From the NCBI RefSeq assembly GCF_026013475.1, contig NZ_JAPDPH010000004.1, positions 27,430 to 91,429 of the forward strand: DNA of 64,000 nucleotides, given 5' to 3'. A program made the translations under genes and the position numbers. Positions 40,067-49,256 of this stretch are shown piece by piece. The DNA comes from Micromonospora yasonensis (lineage in GTDB: Bacteria; Actinomycetota; Actinomycetes; Mycobacteriales; Micromonosporaceae). The notes beneath the pieces were generated by a model. It saw only the letters and a program-made list of their open reading frames with translations. It made no database searches and was not told the DNA's origin. Numbering within the stretch: position 1 is the first letter of the stretch; every line of letters begins with the position of its first letter.

Positions 40067-41893
40067 TCAGGAGAAGCGGACCTTCATCGAGGTGCCGTGC
40101 TGCTCCAGCACGCGGATCTTGACGCCGGCGGCCGGGAGCTTGACGCCGTGGTTCGGCAGCTCCGGGTACCAGTACTGCTTGGTGTCGTCGAACAGCGGCT
40201 GCGGGGCCTGGCCGCGGACGTACTGCGGCTGGCTGTTGATGTGCAGCGTGAACGAGTCCGCCTTCCTCAGGCTGAACGGCGCGTCGTAGACCTGGACCCG
40301 GGCCCGCCAGGGGTTGCCGGTCAGGTTGTAGATCGGCCGCGGGTGCGCGTCGATGATCATGTTCCGACCCTCACCCGGGTGCTGGAACGTGTCGTTGTCC
40401 GCCCAGCGCAGGTTCCAGTAGGAGATCAGCAGACCCGTCTGGTACGCGTAGTGGTCCACGTAGTCCGGACGCGTGTTCAGGTAACCGAAGTAGTACGGGC
40501 CGGTCTTCAGGTACTTGTCGTACGAGACGTACGACCGGTTGCCGGCGATGTAGTAGTTGTCGAAGTCGCGGGTGTAGGTCTCGGCCTGGATGCTGAAGCC
40601 GTCGAGGGTCCAGCCGGCCGCGCCTGCCTCCGCGCCGTTGGTGAGGATGGTCGCCCCGTCGGCGGTCACGGCGATCGCGTCACCGTAGAAGCCACCGGCG
40701 GAGACACCGCCGTCGGTCGTGTAGTGGAGCCGGAACTGTACGTTCTTGCCGGCGAGCGAGTTCAGCGGGATGTTGACGTCGACCCAGTCGGGCACGTCGT
40801 CGTCATTGGTGTCGCTGGACCCGGTCAGCGCGAAGCGTCCGGGGGAGATTTCCTTGAGCGCCTTGCCGCCGACCGTGCCGGGTAGCGCCGACCAGGTCTG
40901 GCCGCCGTCGGTGGAGGCCTCGAAGAAGAGGTAGTCGAAGTCAGTCTCGATGTTGAAACGACCCTTCATGGTGAACGCCGCGCTGGTCTTCCCGGTGAGG
41001 TCGATCGTCCGGGTCATCGTGGTGTTCAGGTCGTCCTCGTTGCCCGAGAAGAACTGCTTCGTACCCTCGAACGGCTTGCCGTTGTCGAAGGTGTACGTGC
41101 GCTTCGGCAGCACCACGACCGCGGCCTGCGCCTTCTCGGAGTTGTACTCCTGCGGACCCAGCTCCAGGGTGCGCTTCTGGCCGGCCTTGATGACCTCGTA
41201 GTCGAGCCAGCCGAGCTGGAGCTTGTTCCAGGCGCCGAGGTCGCCGCCCCGCTCGCCGATGCCACCGTCGTCCTTGCCACCGAGCCGGCTCTGGGCCATC
41301 AGGGTCCAGTGCTCGTTGTTGTTGTCGCCGCCGCTGGTGACGTTGTAGTCGTCCGGCAGGCCGAGGTCGTGGCCGTACTCGTGGTAGAAGACGCTCCGAC
41401 CGCCGTTCTCCGGCTGGATGGTGTAGTCACCGATCCACACGCCGGTGTCGCCGATCTGGGTGCCGCCGGCCGGGAAGTTGGCCGGGCCGGTGTTGCCCTG
41501 GTCGAACGCGTACGCGTACCAGCGGTGGCTCCAGATGGCGTCCTCGCCCTGGTACGGGTCACCGTCGGCCTCGTCACCGCCGGCGTGGACGATCTGGAAG
41601 TGGTCGATGTAGCCGTCCGGCTCGTTGAAGTTGCCGTCGCCGTCGTGGTCGTACCGGTCCCACTGGTCCATCGACCTGACGTCGGCGGCGATCTGCGCGT
41701 CGGTCCTGCCGGCGGCCTTCTGGTCGGCGACCCACTGGTTGGCGGCGTCGCGGACCAGTTCCCAGGTGTTGGTGCAGACGTTGCTGCCGCAGACGGCCGG
41801 GTCGCCGGTCGGGTCGTCGTCGTCCTTCGGGTCGCCCGAGCGGCCGTAGCGGGCCTCGTTGTACCGCACCTTGACCCAGTCGGTGACCTCGCC
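40067..41893 (-). pseudogene. M6 family metalloprotease (immune inhibitor A), 5' end missing
   Basis: About 608 residues of a secreted zinc protease remain, reading from GEVTDWVKVRYNEARYG to the stop. The HExxH zinc site is intact (FYHEYGHDLGLPDD), as is a calcium-like loop DHDGDGNFNEPDGYID. The family normally begins with a signal peptide, propeptide and about 200 further residues; none are present. Upstream of 41893 the strand is antisense to an ATPase gene, so the nominal ATG/GTG starts near 42061 give unrelated sequence. Without signal and start it should not be secreted. Cause: deletion or misassembly. Confidence 0.8.
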
Positions 41894-42280
41894 GGCGCGG
41901 CCGTCGCGCCCCGGCTGCGGGCCCGGCTGGAGCCGGCCGCCGGGGCCTGCCGGCGGGCCCGGGAGCTGGTCACCGACGCGTGCGGCCGGTGGAACATCCC
42001 GGAGCTGGCCGGACCGGCCTCGCTGGTGCTCAGCGAGCTCGTCGGCAACGTGGTCCGGCACGCGGGCACCCCGATGCAGGTGACCCTGACCCTGCGCAAG
42101 CCGTACCTGCGGGTGGCCGTGATGGACGGCAGCCCCGCCGACGCGCGGGCCGCGACCGGGCGCGACCCGCGGGCCGAGGGCGGGCGCGGGCTGATGCTGG
42201 TCCGCGAGCTGACCCAGCGGTGGGGCAGTGCGCCGGCCGGTGCCGGAAAGGTCGTCTGGGCAATGCTACCGGCGAACTGA
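41894..42280 (+). pseudogene. HATPase-type anti-sigma/serine kinase fragment, 5' end missing
   Basis: About 128 codons of a GHKL ATPase domain: helix ACRRARELVTDACGRWNIPE, N-box LVLSELVGNVVRHAG, and the G1/G2 region DGSPADARAATGRDPRAEGGRGLMLVREL, then the end of the fold. This is the RsbW-like single-domain kinase type that is common in actinomycetes. No in-frame ATG, GTG or TTG with a ribosome site precedes it, and the sequence runs straight into the truncated protease gene in opposite orientation. The remaining domain looks complete from the first helix, but an N-terminal part is probably lost. Confidence 0.7.
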
Positions 42281-42366
42281 CCGAAATTACCGCTCTCGCC
42301 TGGTTTCATGGGCAGAGGGCCGGGTAGGCGTGCCCGTCCTTTCTGTCGTACGACGGGGTGAGAGTT

Positions 42367-44370
42367 ATGCCCAATGGGGTAGTCACGGAGCCGGCACGAG
42401 ACCGGGGGCCCGCGGTCCTCGCGCCCGCTCATTTCGGGGGGTATCCCGGCCCGGTCCGAGAGGCGGTCAAGGGCAACACCCTGTGGCGGCTGCTGCGCAC
42501 CACCGACGCGAAGCTGATCGGCCTGCTCTACCTGGTGACGGCGTTCGTCTTCTTCCTGATCGGCGGGGTGCTGGCCCTGCTGCTCCGCGCCGAGTTGGCC
42601 CGTCCCGGGATGCAGTTCCTCTCCCCCGAGCAGTACAACCAGGCGTTCACCATGCACGGCACGATCATGCTGCTGCTGTTCGCCACCCCGCTGGTCTTCG
42701 CCTTCGGCAACTACATCGTCCCCCTGCAGATCGGCGCTCCCGACGTCTCGTTTCCCCGGCTGAACGCCTTGGCGTACTGGCTGTTCTTCTTCGGCGGCTC
42801 GATAGTCGTCGGCAGCTTCTTCACCCCCGGCGGAGCCGCGGACTTCGGCTGGTTCGCGTACACGCCGTTGAGCACGGCGCAGCACAGCCCGGGCGTGGGT
42901 GGGAACATGTGGGTGGTCGGGCTGGTGATCTCCGGCCTCGGCACCATCCTCGGCGCGGTCAACATGATCACGACGATCATCACCCTGCGCGCTCCCGGCA
43001 TGACCATGTTCCGGATGCCGATCTTCACCTGGAACATCCTGCTCACCAGCGTCCTGGTGATCTTCGTGTTCCCGCTGCTCGCCGCCGCGCTCCTGGCGCT
43101 CGGGTCGGACCGGCTCCTGCACTCGCACGTCTTCGACCCGACCACCGGCGGGCAGATGCTCTGGCAGCACCTGTTCTGGTTCTTCGGCCATCCCGAGGTC
43201 TACATCGTGGCGCTGCCGTTCTTCGGCATCGTCACCGAGATCATCCCGGTCTTCTCGCGCAAGCCGATCTTCGGGTACACCGGTCTGGTGCTCGCCACCC
43301 TGGCGATCACCGTGCTGTCGATGAGCGTCTGGGCGCACCACATGTTCGGCACCGGCCAGGTGCTGCTGCCGTTCTTCAGCATCCTCAGTTACCTGATCGC
43401 CGTGCCCACCGGGGTGAAGTTCTTCAACTGGATCGGCACCATGTGGAAGGGGCAGCTCACCTTCGAGACGCCGATGCTCTTCGCCATCGGATTCCTGGTC
43501 ACCTTCCTGTTCGGCGGCCTCACCGGGGTGCTGCTGGCCAGCCCACCGGTGGACTTCCACGTCACGGACACGTACTTCGTGGTGGCGCACTTCCACTACG
43601 TGCTCTTCGGCACGATCGTGTTCGCCGCGTTCGGCGGGGCCTACTTCTGGTTCCCGAAGATGACCGGGCGACTGCTCGACGAGCGGCTCGGCAAGGCGCA
43701 CTTCTGGACCATGTTCGTCGGCTTCCACACGACGTTCCTGGTCCAGCACTGGCTGGGCAACGAGGGCATGCCGCGGCGGTACGCCGACTACCTGCCCAGC
43801 GACGGCTTCACCGCGCTGAACACGGTCTCCACCATCGGCTCGTTCATCCTCGGCGCCTCCACGCTGTTCTTCATCTACAACGTCTGGAAGTCCTGGCGGT
43901 ACGGCGCGCAGGTGACCGTGGACGACCCGTGGGGGTACGGCAACTCCCTGGAATGGGCCACCACCTGCCCGCCACCGCTGCGCAACTTCGACCGGCTGCC
44001 CCGGATCCGCTCCGAGCGGCCCGCCTTCGATCTCAAGTACGGTCCGCTCGTCGCCAACCTCGGCCGCGACCTGCCGCAGCGCTCCACCAAGCCGCCGCAG
44101 CATTTCACCGAGGAACTGCGCCACGTGCCGTATGTCCCAGAGGCGCCGGCCGCCGAGGGCGCGCACGGCGCCCGCGAGGCCGTCGAGTACATCCCGGCGC
44201 CGCAGTCCGGCGCCCGACCGATCGACGTGCCCGAGCCGGAGGAGGTGCTCCGGCCCAGCTTCGAGGAGACCGACGAGCCGGAGGAGACCCAGCTGGGCCC
44301 GCAGCGCAGCGAGCCGACGGACCCCCGCTGGGAGCACCCCCGAGGGCACGGGGACACCCCGGAACGCTGA
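42367..44370 (+). CDS. ctaD: Cytochrome c oxidase subunit I (aa3 type)
   Basis: 667 aa, 12 helices. Haem-copper signatures are present: HGTIMLLLF with the low-spin haem His, [15 protein letters not shown] with the CuB His and cross-linked Tyr, [10 protein letters not shown] with the CuB His pair, and [15 protein letters not shown] with the haem a3 and haem a His. The C-terminal 110 residues are a charged Pro/Glu-rich actinomycete tail. ATG 42367 follows GGGGTGAG. As usual in actinobacteria it stands apart from ctaC/ctaE/qcr. Confidence 0.97.
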   Translation: MPNGVVTEPARDRGPAVLAPAHFGGYPGPVREAVKGNTLWRLLRTTDAKLIGLLYLVTAFVFFLIGGVLALLLRAELARPGMQFLSPEQYNQAFTMHGTIMLLLFATPLVFAFGNYIVPLQIGAPDVSFPRLNALAYWLFFFGGSIVVGSFFTPGGAADFGWFAYTPLSTAQHSPGVGGNMWVVGLVISGLGTILGAVNMITTIITLRAPGMTMFRMPIFTWNILLTSVLVIFVFPLLAAALLALGSDRLLHSHVFDPTTGGQMLWQHLFWFFGHPEVYIVALPFFGIVTEIIPVFSRKPIFGYTGLVLATLAITVLSMSVWAHHMFGTGQVLLPFFSILSYLIAVPTGVKFFNWIGTMWKGQLTFETPMLFAIGFLVTFLFGGLTGVLLASPPVDFHVTDTYFVVAHFHYVLFGTIVFAAFGGAYFWFPKMTGRLLDERLGKAHFWTMFVGFHTTFLVQHWLGNEGMPRRYADYLPSDGFTALNTVSTIGSFILGASTLFFIYNVWKSWRYGAQVTVDDPWGYGNSLEWATTCPPPLRNFDRLPRIRSERPAFDLKYGPLVANLGRDLPQRSTKPPQHFTEELRHVPYVPEAPAAEGAHGAREAVEYIPAPQSGARPIDVPEPEEVLRPSFEETDEPEETQLGPQRSEPTDPRWEHPRGHGDTPER

Positions 44371-44381
44371 GCGGGCCAAAA

Positions 44382-44415
44382 GGGAGGGCCGGCGCCGTCG
44401 GGCGCCGGCCCTTCC
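44382..44415. terminator. Bidirectional hairpin between ctaD and the sigma-STAS gene
   Basis: AGGGCCGGCGCC (44385-44396) pairs with GGCGCCGGCCCT (44401-44412) over a GTCG loop, and the stem extends outward with one wobble pair. It lies 12 bases after the ctaD stop and 18 bases from the stop of the opposing gene. Confidence 0.8.
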
Positions 44416-44432
44416 ACTTCTCGTACGGTCGG

Positions 44433-45566
44433 TCAGTCGGCCGCCGGCAGGCCGGCGGCGGCGAGCGAGCGGCGTACCGCGGGCTGCACCCGGGTCAGCC
44501 GCAGCGGCACCCCGGTACGGGCCGCCGCGTCCCGGCCCGCCATCAGCGCGGCGATGCCGCCGGCGTCGAAGCCGCCCGCGCCGACCAGGTCGACGACCAC
44601 CTCCCGGGGCTGCCCGGTCACCGCCTCCAGCATCGCCCGGCGGAGCTGGTCCGCGCCGTCCCGGTCGACCTCCCCGCCGACCTCGACCACGACCCGGTCG
44701 CCGTTCTGCTTGACCGAGATCCTCGACCGGGCCGGCTCGGTCTCGGCCGCGCCGTTCTGCCACGGCGGCGGGGCGTCGGCGAGCATCGCCTGGCGCAGCC
44801 AGGTCAGGGCGCGGGAGAGCAGCCGGGAGACGTGCATCTGGGAGATGCCGAACCGGGCCGCGATCTCGGCCTGGGTCTGGTTGCCGTAGAAGCGCATCGC
44901 CAGGATCCGCCGCTCCCGCCAGGGCAGCCGGTGCAGCAGGCCGGCGACGGTGACCCGGTCGTCGACCGACTCCAGGGCGTTGTCCGACTCGCCCACCAGG
45001 TCGCCGAACTCGGCGGAACTCTCCCCGCCGACCGGGGCGTTCAGCGAGGCCGGGCTGTAGCCGGCAGCCGACTCGAGCGCGGCGAGGATCTCCTCCTCCG
45101 GCGTCTCCAGCCGCTCGGCCAGCTCGGCGACCGAGGGAGCCCGGGACAGCTCGCTGGTCAGCGCCGCGGTCGCCTGCCCGACCTCCAGGATCAGGTCACG
45201 CAGTCGCCGGGGCACGTGCACCCCCCAGGTGCGGTCCCGGAAGTGCCGCTTGATCTCGCCGACGATGGTGATCGCCGCGTACGCGGTGAAGGAGCCCCGT
45301 TCCGGGTCGTACCGGTCGACGGCGTTGACCAGGCCGAGGCGGGCCACCTGCTCCAGGTCCTCCAGCGGTTCCCCGCGCCCCCGGTAGCGGCGGGCCAGCC
45401 GGCCGGCGAAGGGCAGCGCGAACCGGACGAGATCGTCCCGCGCCTCCTGCCGCCGCTCGGGTGGCAGCCCCTCGATCCGTGCCGCGTACGCCAGGGCCGC
45501 CGCGTCGAGGTCCTCCAGGCCCCGCTCGGTGGTTGGTGGTGTGGGTGTGGTGGTCTGTCCGAACAT
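44433..45566 (-). CDS. SigB/SigF-family sigma factor fused to a C-terminal STAS domain
   Basis: 377 aa. Residues 45-260 carry sigma regions 2, 3 and 4 of the SigF/SigB/SigG group (FAGRLARRYRGRGEPLEDLEQVARLGL, WGVHVPRRLRDL, TQAEIAARFGISQMHVSRLLSRAL). A linker (262-282) leads to a STAS domain (about 283-377, RVVVEVGGEVDRDGADQLRRAM). At the phospho-acceptor site, normally DSSG, it reads FDAGG (332-337), so the regulatory Ser is absent. ATG 45566 follows GAGGGAGG. Fusion of sigma factor and antagonist domain is unusual; an effect on anti-sigma control is inferred. Confidence 0.88.
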   Translation of the reverse strand: MFGQTTTPTPPTTERGLEDLDAAALAYAARIEGLPPERRQEARDDLVRFALPFAGRLARRYRGRGEPLEDLEQVARLGLVNAVDRYDPERGSFTAYAAITIVGEIKRHFRDRTWGVHVPRRLRDLILEVGQATAALTSELSRAPSVAELAERLETPEEEILAALESAAGYSPASLNAPVGGESSAEFGDLVGESDNALESVDDRVTVAGLLHRLPWRERRILAMRFYGNQTQAEIAARFGISQMHVSRLLSRALTWLRQAMLADAPPPWQNGAAETEPARSRISVKQNGDRVVVEVGGEVDRDGADQLRRAMLEAVTGQPREVVVDLVGAGGFDAGGIAALMAGRDAAARTGVPLRLTRVQPAVRRSLAAAGLPAAD

Positions 45567-45801
45567 CCGCGCCTCCCTCAGGAAGGTGTCCCCCGCCCGG
45601 ATTGGGAAGACCGGTCGTGCGCGTGGTCGGGCCACGCACCGGGCCGGAAGTTGGGTTACGTGACGGAACGCCAGGAACGCTCGACGGCTCGCCACACGGC
45701 GTCGTGGGCCGTCGCAGCGAGCGGTGTTCCCGCTCCGTAGGTACTCAATCACGGACCGTAGGATCGCGAGGATGTTTCGCCGTTGTTGGTGACCGGGGCC
45801 G

Positions 45802-47244
45802 TCAGGAGACCAGCAACCCCAGGTGGGCGCCCGCGTCCCGGAGGACCGCGAGGGCCTCGGCCATCCCGAGCGGCGGCGGGACCGGCAGGTCGTACGGCTG
45901 GTTGCGCAACACCTCCGTGGCACGCCGGGTCGGCACCTGGCTCACCGGATAGCCGCGCGCCGAGCCCCGGTCCAGCGCCCGCCGGCGGCGGCCGAACGCC
46001 GCGACGGCGAGCCACTGCGGCAGGCCGGCCAGGGCGGGCGAGCGGACCCCGGGCGGTTCCGGCAGCACGTCCACCGAACTGAACGGCTCGCAGCCGGCGA
46101 GCCACCACTCCACCCCCTCCACCCGCCGCCGGGTCGCGTTCTCGCACCAGTACGGCACCAGCCCGGCCCGGACCACCTGCCACGGGTCGAGCAGCCGGCC
46201 GCACTCGACCACGAGCCGGTTGCCGGTCTTGCCGGCCCGGCGCAGCCAGTGCCGGTACAGATCGGCGGTGGCGGCGCTGAGCACGTCGGGCTGCGGGACG
46301 AGCACCCGGTGCAGCGGGTGGCCTCCCCGGGTGGCCCAGGTCCGCAGGCCGTGCTCGAAACCGGACTCCACGCCGTGCTCCGCATACGCCTGGGAGCAGG
46401 AGACGTCCGGCGGGGCCCAGCCCGTTCCGTCGCCACCGGCGGACCGGAGCACCTGCCGCAGCGCGTGCGCGTCCGGGTGGAAGTCCACCGGGTCGAGGCC
46501 GCTGACCGGGGAGCCGACCTGGAAGCTGTGCCCGCGTCCCGCGTCCAGCACCGGCCAGGTGCGCGCGTCGTGCAGCAGCAGCACCGGCGCGCCGGGCACC
46601 AGGCGCTCGGCCAGGAACCGGACGTACGCCCCGGGCAGCGCGCGCCAGCGCACCGCGAGCGACACCGTAACGCCGGCCGCCGCGCCCCGGCTCGCCGGAC
46701 AGTGCACCTGGCGGACGTGCACGCCGGGGTTGCCGGCCAGCAGCCGGCCGGCGAGGGCCGCGCCGTGGTCCAGCGCCGCCGCCGGACGGTCCACCGTCCC
46801 CCGCGGCCAGTGCACCGCCATCTCGAAGGTGGCCGGCAGCCAGGGCACGCCCAGGGCCACCGCGAGGTGCGCCGCCGCGCCGTGCGCCGAGCCCAGCACC
46901 ACCCCGGGCCAGCGCCGGTCCGGGTACTGCTCGGTGATCCAGGCGGCCACCCGCTCGGTGTCCACCTCGGCCACCCGCTCGGGCGTCAGCGCGAGCCGGC
47001 CGGCGGCCCGCACGGCGGCGGCCCGGCGCACCGGCTCGGGCGCCCCGGTGAACCGGGCGAGCGTGCCGACCTGCCCCAGGTCGCCGCAGTCGTCGCCGCG
47101 CAGCGCCCGGACCGTCGCCGCGAGCAGGACCCGCGCGGTGCTCCCGCCCGCCACAATCCGCTCGCCGGCCAGGGTGGCACCACCGGCCGTCGACCCCACG
47201 GGCCCCTTGCGCACCGACCCCACCGCGCCTCGTTCGCTCACCAC
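45802..47244 (-). CDS. Hypothetical protein (480 aa), not recognised
   Basis: Soluble protein with no signal peptide or membrane segment. An elbow-like segment VVLGSAHGAAAHLAVALGVP is near 116-135 and a WEC-type aromatic stretch LPGAYVRFLAERLVPGAPVLLLHDARTWP near 205-235, reminiscent of an alpha/beta fold, but I do not recognise a family. GTG 47244 is chosen; GTG 47241 is equally possible. Monocistronic by spacing, with 236 bp to the sigma-STAS gene and 251 bp to the ThDP enzyme, on the same strand as both. Confidence 0.75.
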   Translation of the reverse strand: MVSERGAVGSVRKGPVGSTAGGATLAGERIVAGGSTARVLLAATVRALRGDDCGDLGQVGTLARFTGAPEPVRRAAAVRAAGRLALTPERVAEVDTERVAAWITEQYPDRRWPGVVLGSAHGAAAHLAVALGVPWLPATFEMAVHWPRGTVDRPAAALDHGAALAGRLLAGNPGVHVRQVHCPASRGAAAGVTVSLAVRWRALPGAYVRFLAERLVPGAPVLLLHDARTWPVLDAGRGHSFQVGSPVSGLDPVDFHPDAHALRQVLRSAGGDGTGWAPPDVSCSQAYAEHGVESGFEHGLRTWATRGGHPLHRVLVPQPDVLSAATADLYRHWLRRAGKTGNRLVVECGRLLDPWQVVRAGLVPYWCENATRRRVEGVEWWLAGCEPFSSVDVLPEPPGVRSPALAGLPQWLAVAAFGRRRRALDRGSARGYPVSQVPTRRATEVLRNQPYDLPVPPPLGMAEALAVLRDAGAHLGLLVS

Positions 47245-47406
47245 GCGCCCCGGCTTCCCGTCCCTATGGGGTCTAAACGGGGCATCCCCCCACGGGCCGG
47301 ACCAACCCGCGGGTGTCCGCCGGAAGGGCGATCACCTCGCACCGGGCCCAGGGATGTCGGCTCGGACTGTCACCCCACCGGCCATGATCGACTCGAGCTG
47401 CGGCAA

Positions 47407-47438
47407 GTCGGGGTCTCCGCGAGCTCGGAAACCCCGAC
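47407..47438 (-). terminator. Stem-loop after the ThDP enzyme gene
   Basis: GTCGGGGT (47407-47414) pairs with ACCCCGAC (47431-47438). After one mismatch TCCG pairs with CGGA inside, leaving a CGAGCT loop. It is 57 bases past the stop codon on the minus strand, a likely terminator. Confidence 0.55.
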
Positions 47439-47495
47439 ATACGGCACCTGGAGTGGATCGAGAGGGCGGTGCGGCCGCGACCCGCCGCCCGGCGG

Positions 47496-49256
47496 TCAGA
47501 CCAGGTCCTCGGCCTCCACCGCGGTGCGACGCTGCAGCATCTGCTCGCGTACCCGGCGGGCGGCGTCCCCGTCGACGAAGAGGCCACGCAGGTCGGCCAG
47601 GGCCGGCTCCGGCGGGTCCAGCGGCACCGCCGGGTCGACCACCGCCTCCAGCACGCTGGGCCGGTCGGCGGCGAGGACCTCGTCCCAGGCCGGGCCGATT
47701 AGCTCGGGCCGGTCCACCCGGACGCCGTGCAGGCCGAGCAGCCGGGCCCAGCCGGCGTACGGCACGTCGGGGCGGCGGTGCGTCGGCGGACCGGGTGGCC
47801 GCCCGCCGCCCATCCCGGAATGGTCGCGGTTGTTCAGCACCAGCACCACCAGCCGAGGATCCCGCCACTCCTGCCAGTGGTGCGCCACGGTGATCAGCTC
47901 GGCCAGCCCGTTGAGCTGCATCGCCCCGTCGCCGAGCAGGGCGATCACCGGCTCGCCGGGCCGGGCCAGCTTGGCGGCCACCGCGTACGGCAGGGCACAG
48001 CCCATCGAGCCGAGCGTGCCGCAGAGCTGGGCCCGCACCCCCGGCGGCAGTTGCAGGTGCCGGGCGTACCAGTAGATGACCGAGCCGACGTCCACCGCGA
48101 CGGCCCCCCGCGGCGGCAGCCGGCCGGCGAGTTCGTGCAGCACGAGCTGCGGGTTCACCGGCTCGGCCGGGGTGGCGGCCCGCTCGGCGGCGGCCTGCCG
48201 CCAGCGGTCCACCGAGCTCTCGACCAGGTTGCGCCACTGCTGATTGGGCCGGTCGGGCACCCGGCCGAGCAACGCCCGCAGCGTCTCCCCCGCGTCGCCC
48301 ACCAGCGGCACGTCCACCGGGTAGCGGTTGCCGATCCGCCGGCCGTCGATGTCGATCTGGATGGTCCGTACCTGGCCCGGCATCGGGTACCAGTCGATCC
48401 ACGGGTCGTTGGTGCCGACCAGCAGCAGGGTGTCGCAGCCGCCCATGAGCTGAGCGGCGGCCGTGGTGCCCACCTCGCCGAGCACGCCGGTGTGGAACGG
48501 CAGCCGCTCGTCCAGCACCGGCTTGCCGAGCAGCGATGTCGCCACGCCCGCGCCGAGCCGGTCGACCAGCGCGACGATCTCGTCCGCCGCGCCGTGCGCC
48601 CCCTGACCGACCAGGATCGCCACCCGCTGCCCGGTGATCAGCAACGAGGCCGCCGCGTCCAGGTCGCCCTCGTGCGGCAACACCCGGGCCAGCGGCTCCC
48701 CCGGGGTCGCCGACATCACGCCCGCTGCCTGCGGCAGCAGGTCCGGTACGGTGGCCACCTGCAACGCGTACGGCAGCACCACGCAGGTCGGGCTCCGGGT
48801 CGCCGCCGCGGTACGAAACGCCTGGTCGAGCAGGGTCGGCACCTGGCCGGCGGCCCGCCCGTAGCGGACGAACTGGTTGCAGACGTCGCCGAAGAGGCGG
48901 CTCAGCCCGATCTCCTCGTGCGCGCCGCCGAGCGGTCCGGTGACGTCCTCGCCGACGATCGCCACCACCGGCTTGCTGTCCAGCTTGGCGTCGTAGAGCC
49001 CGTTGAGCAGGTGCACCGCGCTCGGCCCCTGGGTGGCCAGGCAGACCCCGATCTCGCCGGTGAACTTGGCGTGGCCGGTCGCCATGAAAGCGGCGGTCTC
49101 CTCGTGCCGGGCGGGGATGAACTCCGGGTCCCCACCGGCGGCGTCCAGCGCGGTCACCAGCGGGGCGATCGCCGCCCCCGGGTAGCCGAACGCCCGCGGC
49201 ACCCGCCACGCGCGCAGCCGCTCGACCACCAGGTCCGCCACCGTACGGTCAGCCAT
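47496..49256 (-). CDS. ThDP-dependent enzyme (pyruvate oxidase / acetolactate synthase-like)
   Basis: 586 aa with the three-domain layout of the family. The cofactor-activating Glu is in ARHEETAAFMATGHAKFTG near 46-50, the central domain holds FAD/nucleotide-type sequence, and the ThDP motif is GDGAMQLNGLAEL to NN near 430-460. It is closest in look to pyruvate oxidases and other non-biosynthetic members, as no regulatory small subunit gene is nearby. The ATG at 49256 overlaps the end of the upstream gene by 8 bp, so both are co-translated. The substrate is not evident. Confidence 0.85.
   Translation of the reverse strand: MADRTVADLVVERLRAWRVPRAFGYPGAAIAPLVTALDAAGGDPEFIPARHEETAAFMATGHAKFTGEIGVCLATQGPSAVHLLNGLYDAKLDSKPVVAIVGEDVTGPLGGAHEEIGLSRLFGDVCNQFVRYGRAAGQVPTLLDQAFRTAAATRSPTCVVLPYALQVATVPDLLPQAAGVMSATPGEPLARVLPHEGDLDAAASLLITGQRVAILVGQGAHGAADEIVALVDRLGAGVATSLLGKPVLDERLPFHTGVLGEVGTTAAAQLMGGCDTLLLVGTNDPWIDWYPMPGQVRTIQIDIDGRRIGNRYPVDVPLVGDAGETLRALLGRVPDRPNQQWRNLVESSVDRWRQAAAERAATPAEPVNPQLVLHELAGRLPPRGAVAVDVGSVIYWYARHLQLPPGVRAQLCGTLGSMGCALPYAVAAKLARPGEPVIALLGDGAMQLNGLAELITVAHHWQEWRDPRLVVLVLNNRDHSGMGGGRPPGPPTHRRPDVPYAGWARLLGLHGVRVDRPELIGPAWDEVLAADRPSVLEAVVDPAVPLDPPEPALADLRGLFVDGDAARRVREQMLQRRTAVEAEDLV

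Noticed and set aside
41894..42061. Start of the M6 protease at 42061
   Set aside because: The 56 residues from there are antisense to the ATPase domain and lack a signal peptide.
41299..44763. Minus-strand open frame of 1154 codons
   Set aside because: It is antisense to ctaD and the ATPase fragment, with Arg/Gly/His-biased composition typical of shadow frames in high-GC DNA.
42228..45740. Plus-strand open frame of 1170 codons across ctaD
   Set aside because: It is out of frame with ctaD, which has all haem-copper motifs, and it crosses the terminator into antisense of the sigma-STAS gene.
47332..49209. Minus-strand frame of 625 codons
   Set aside because: It is out of frame with the ThDP enzyme, which carries the cofactor motifs.
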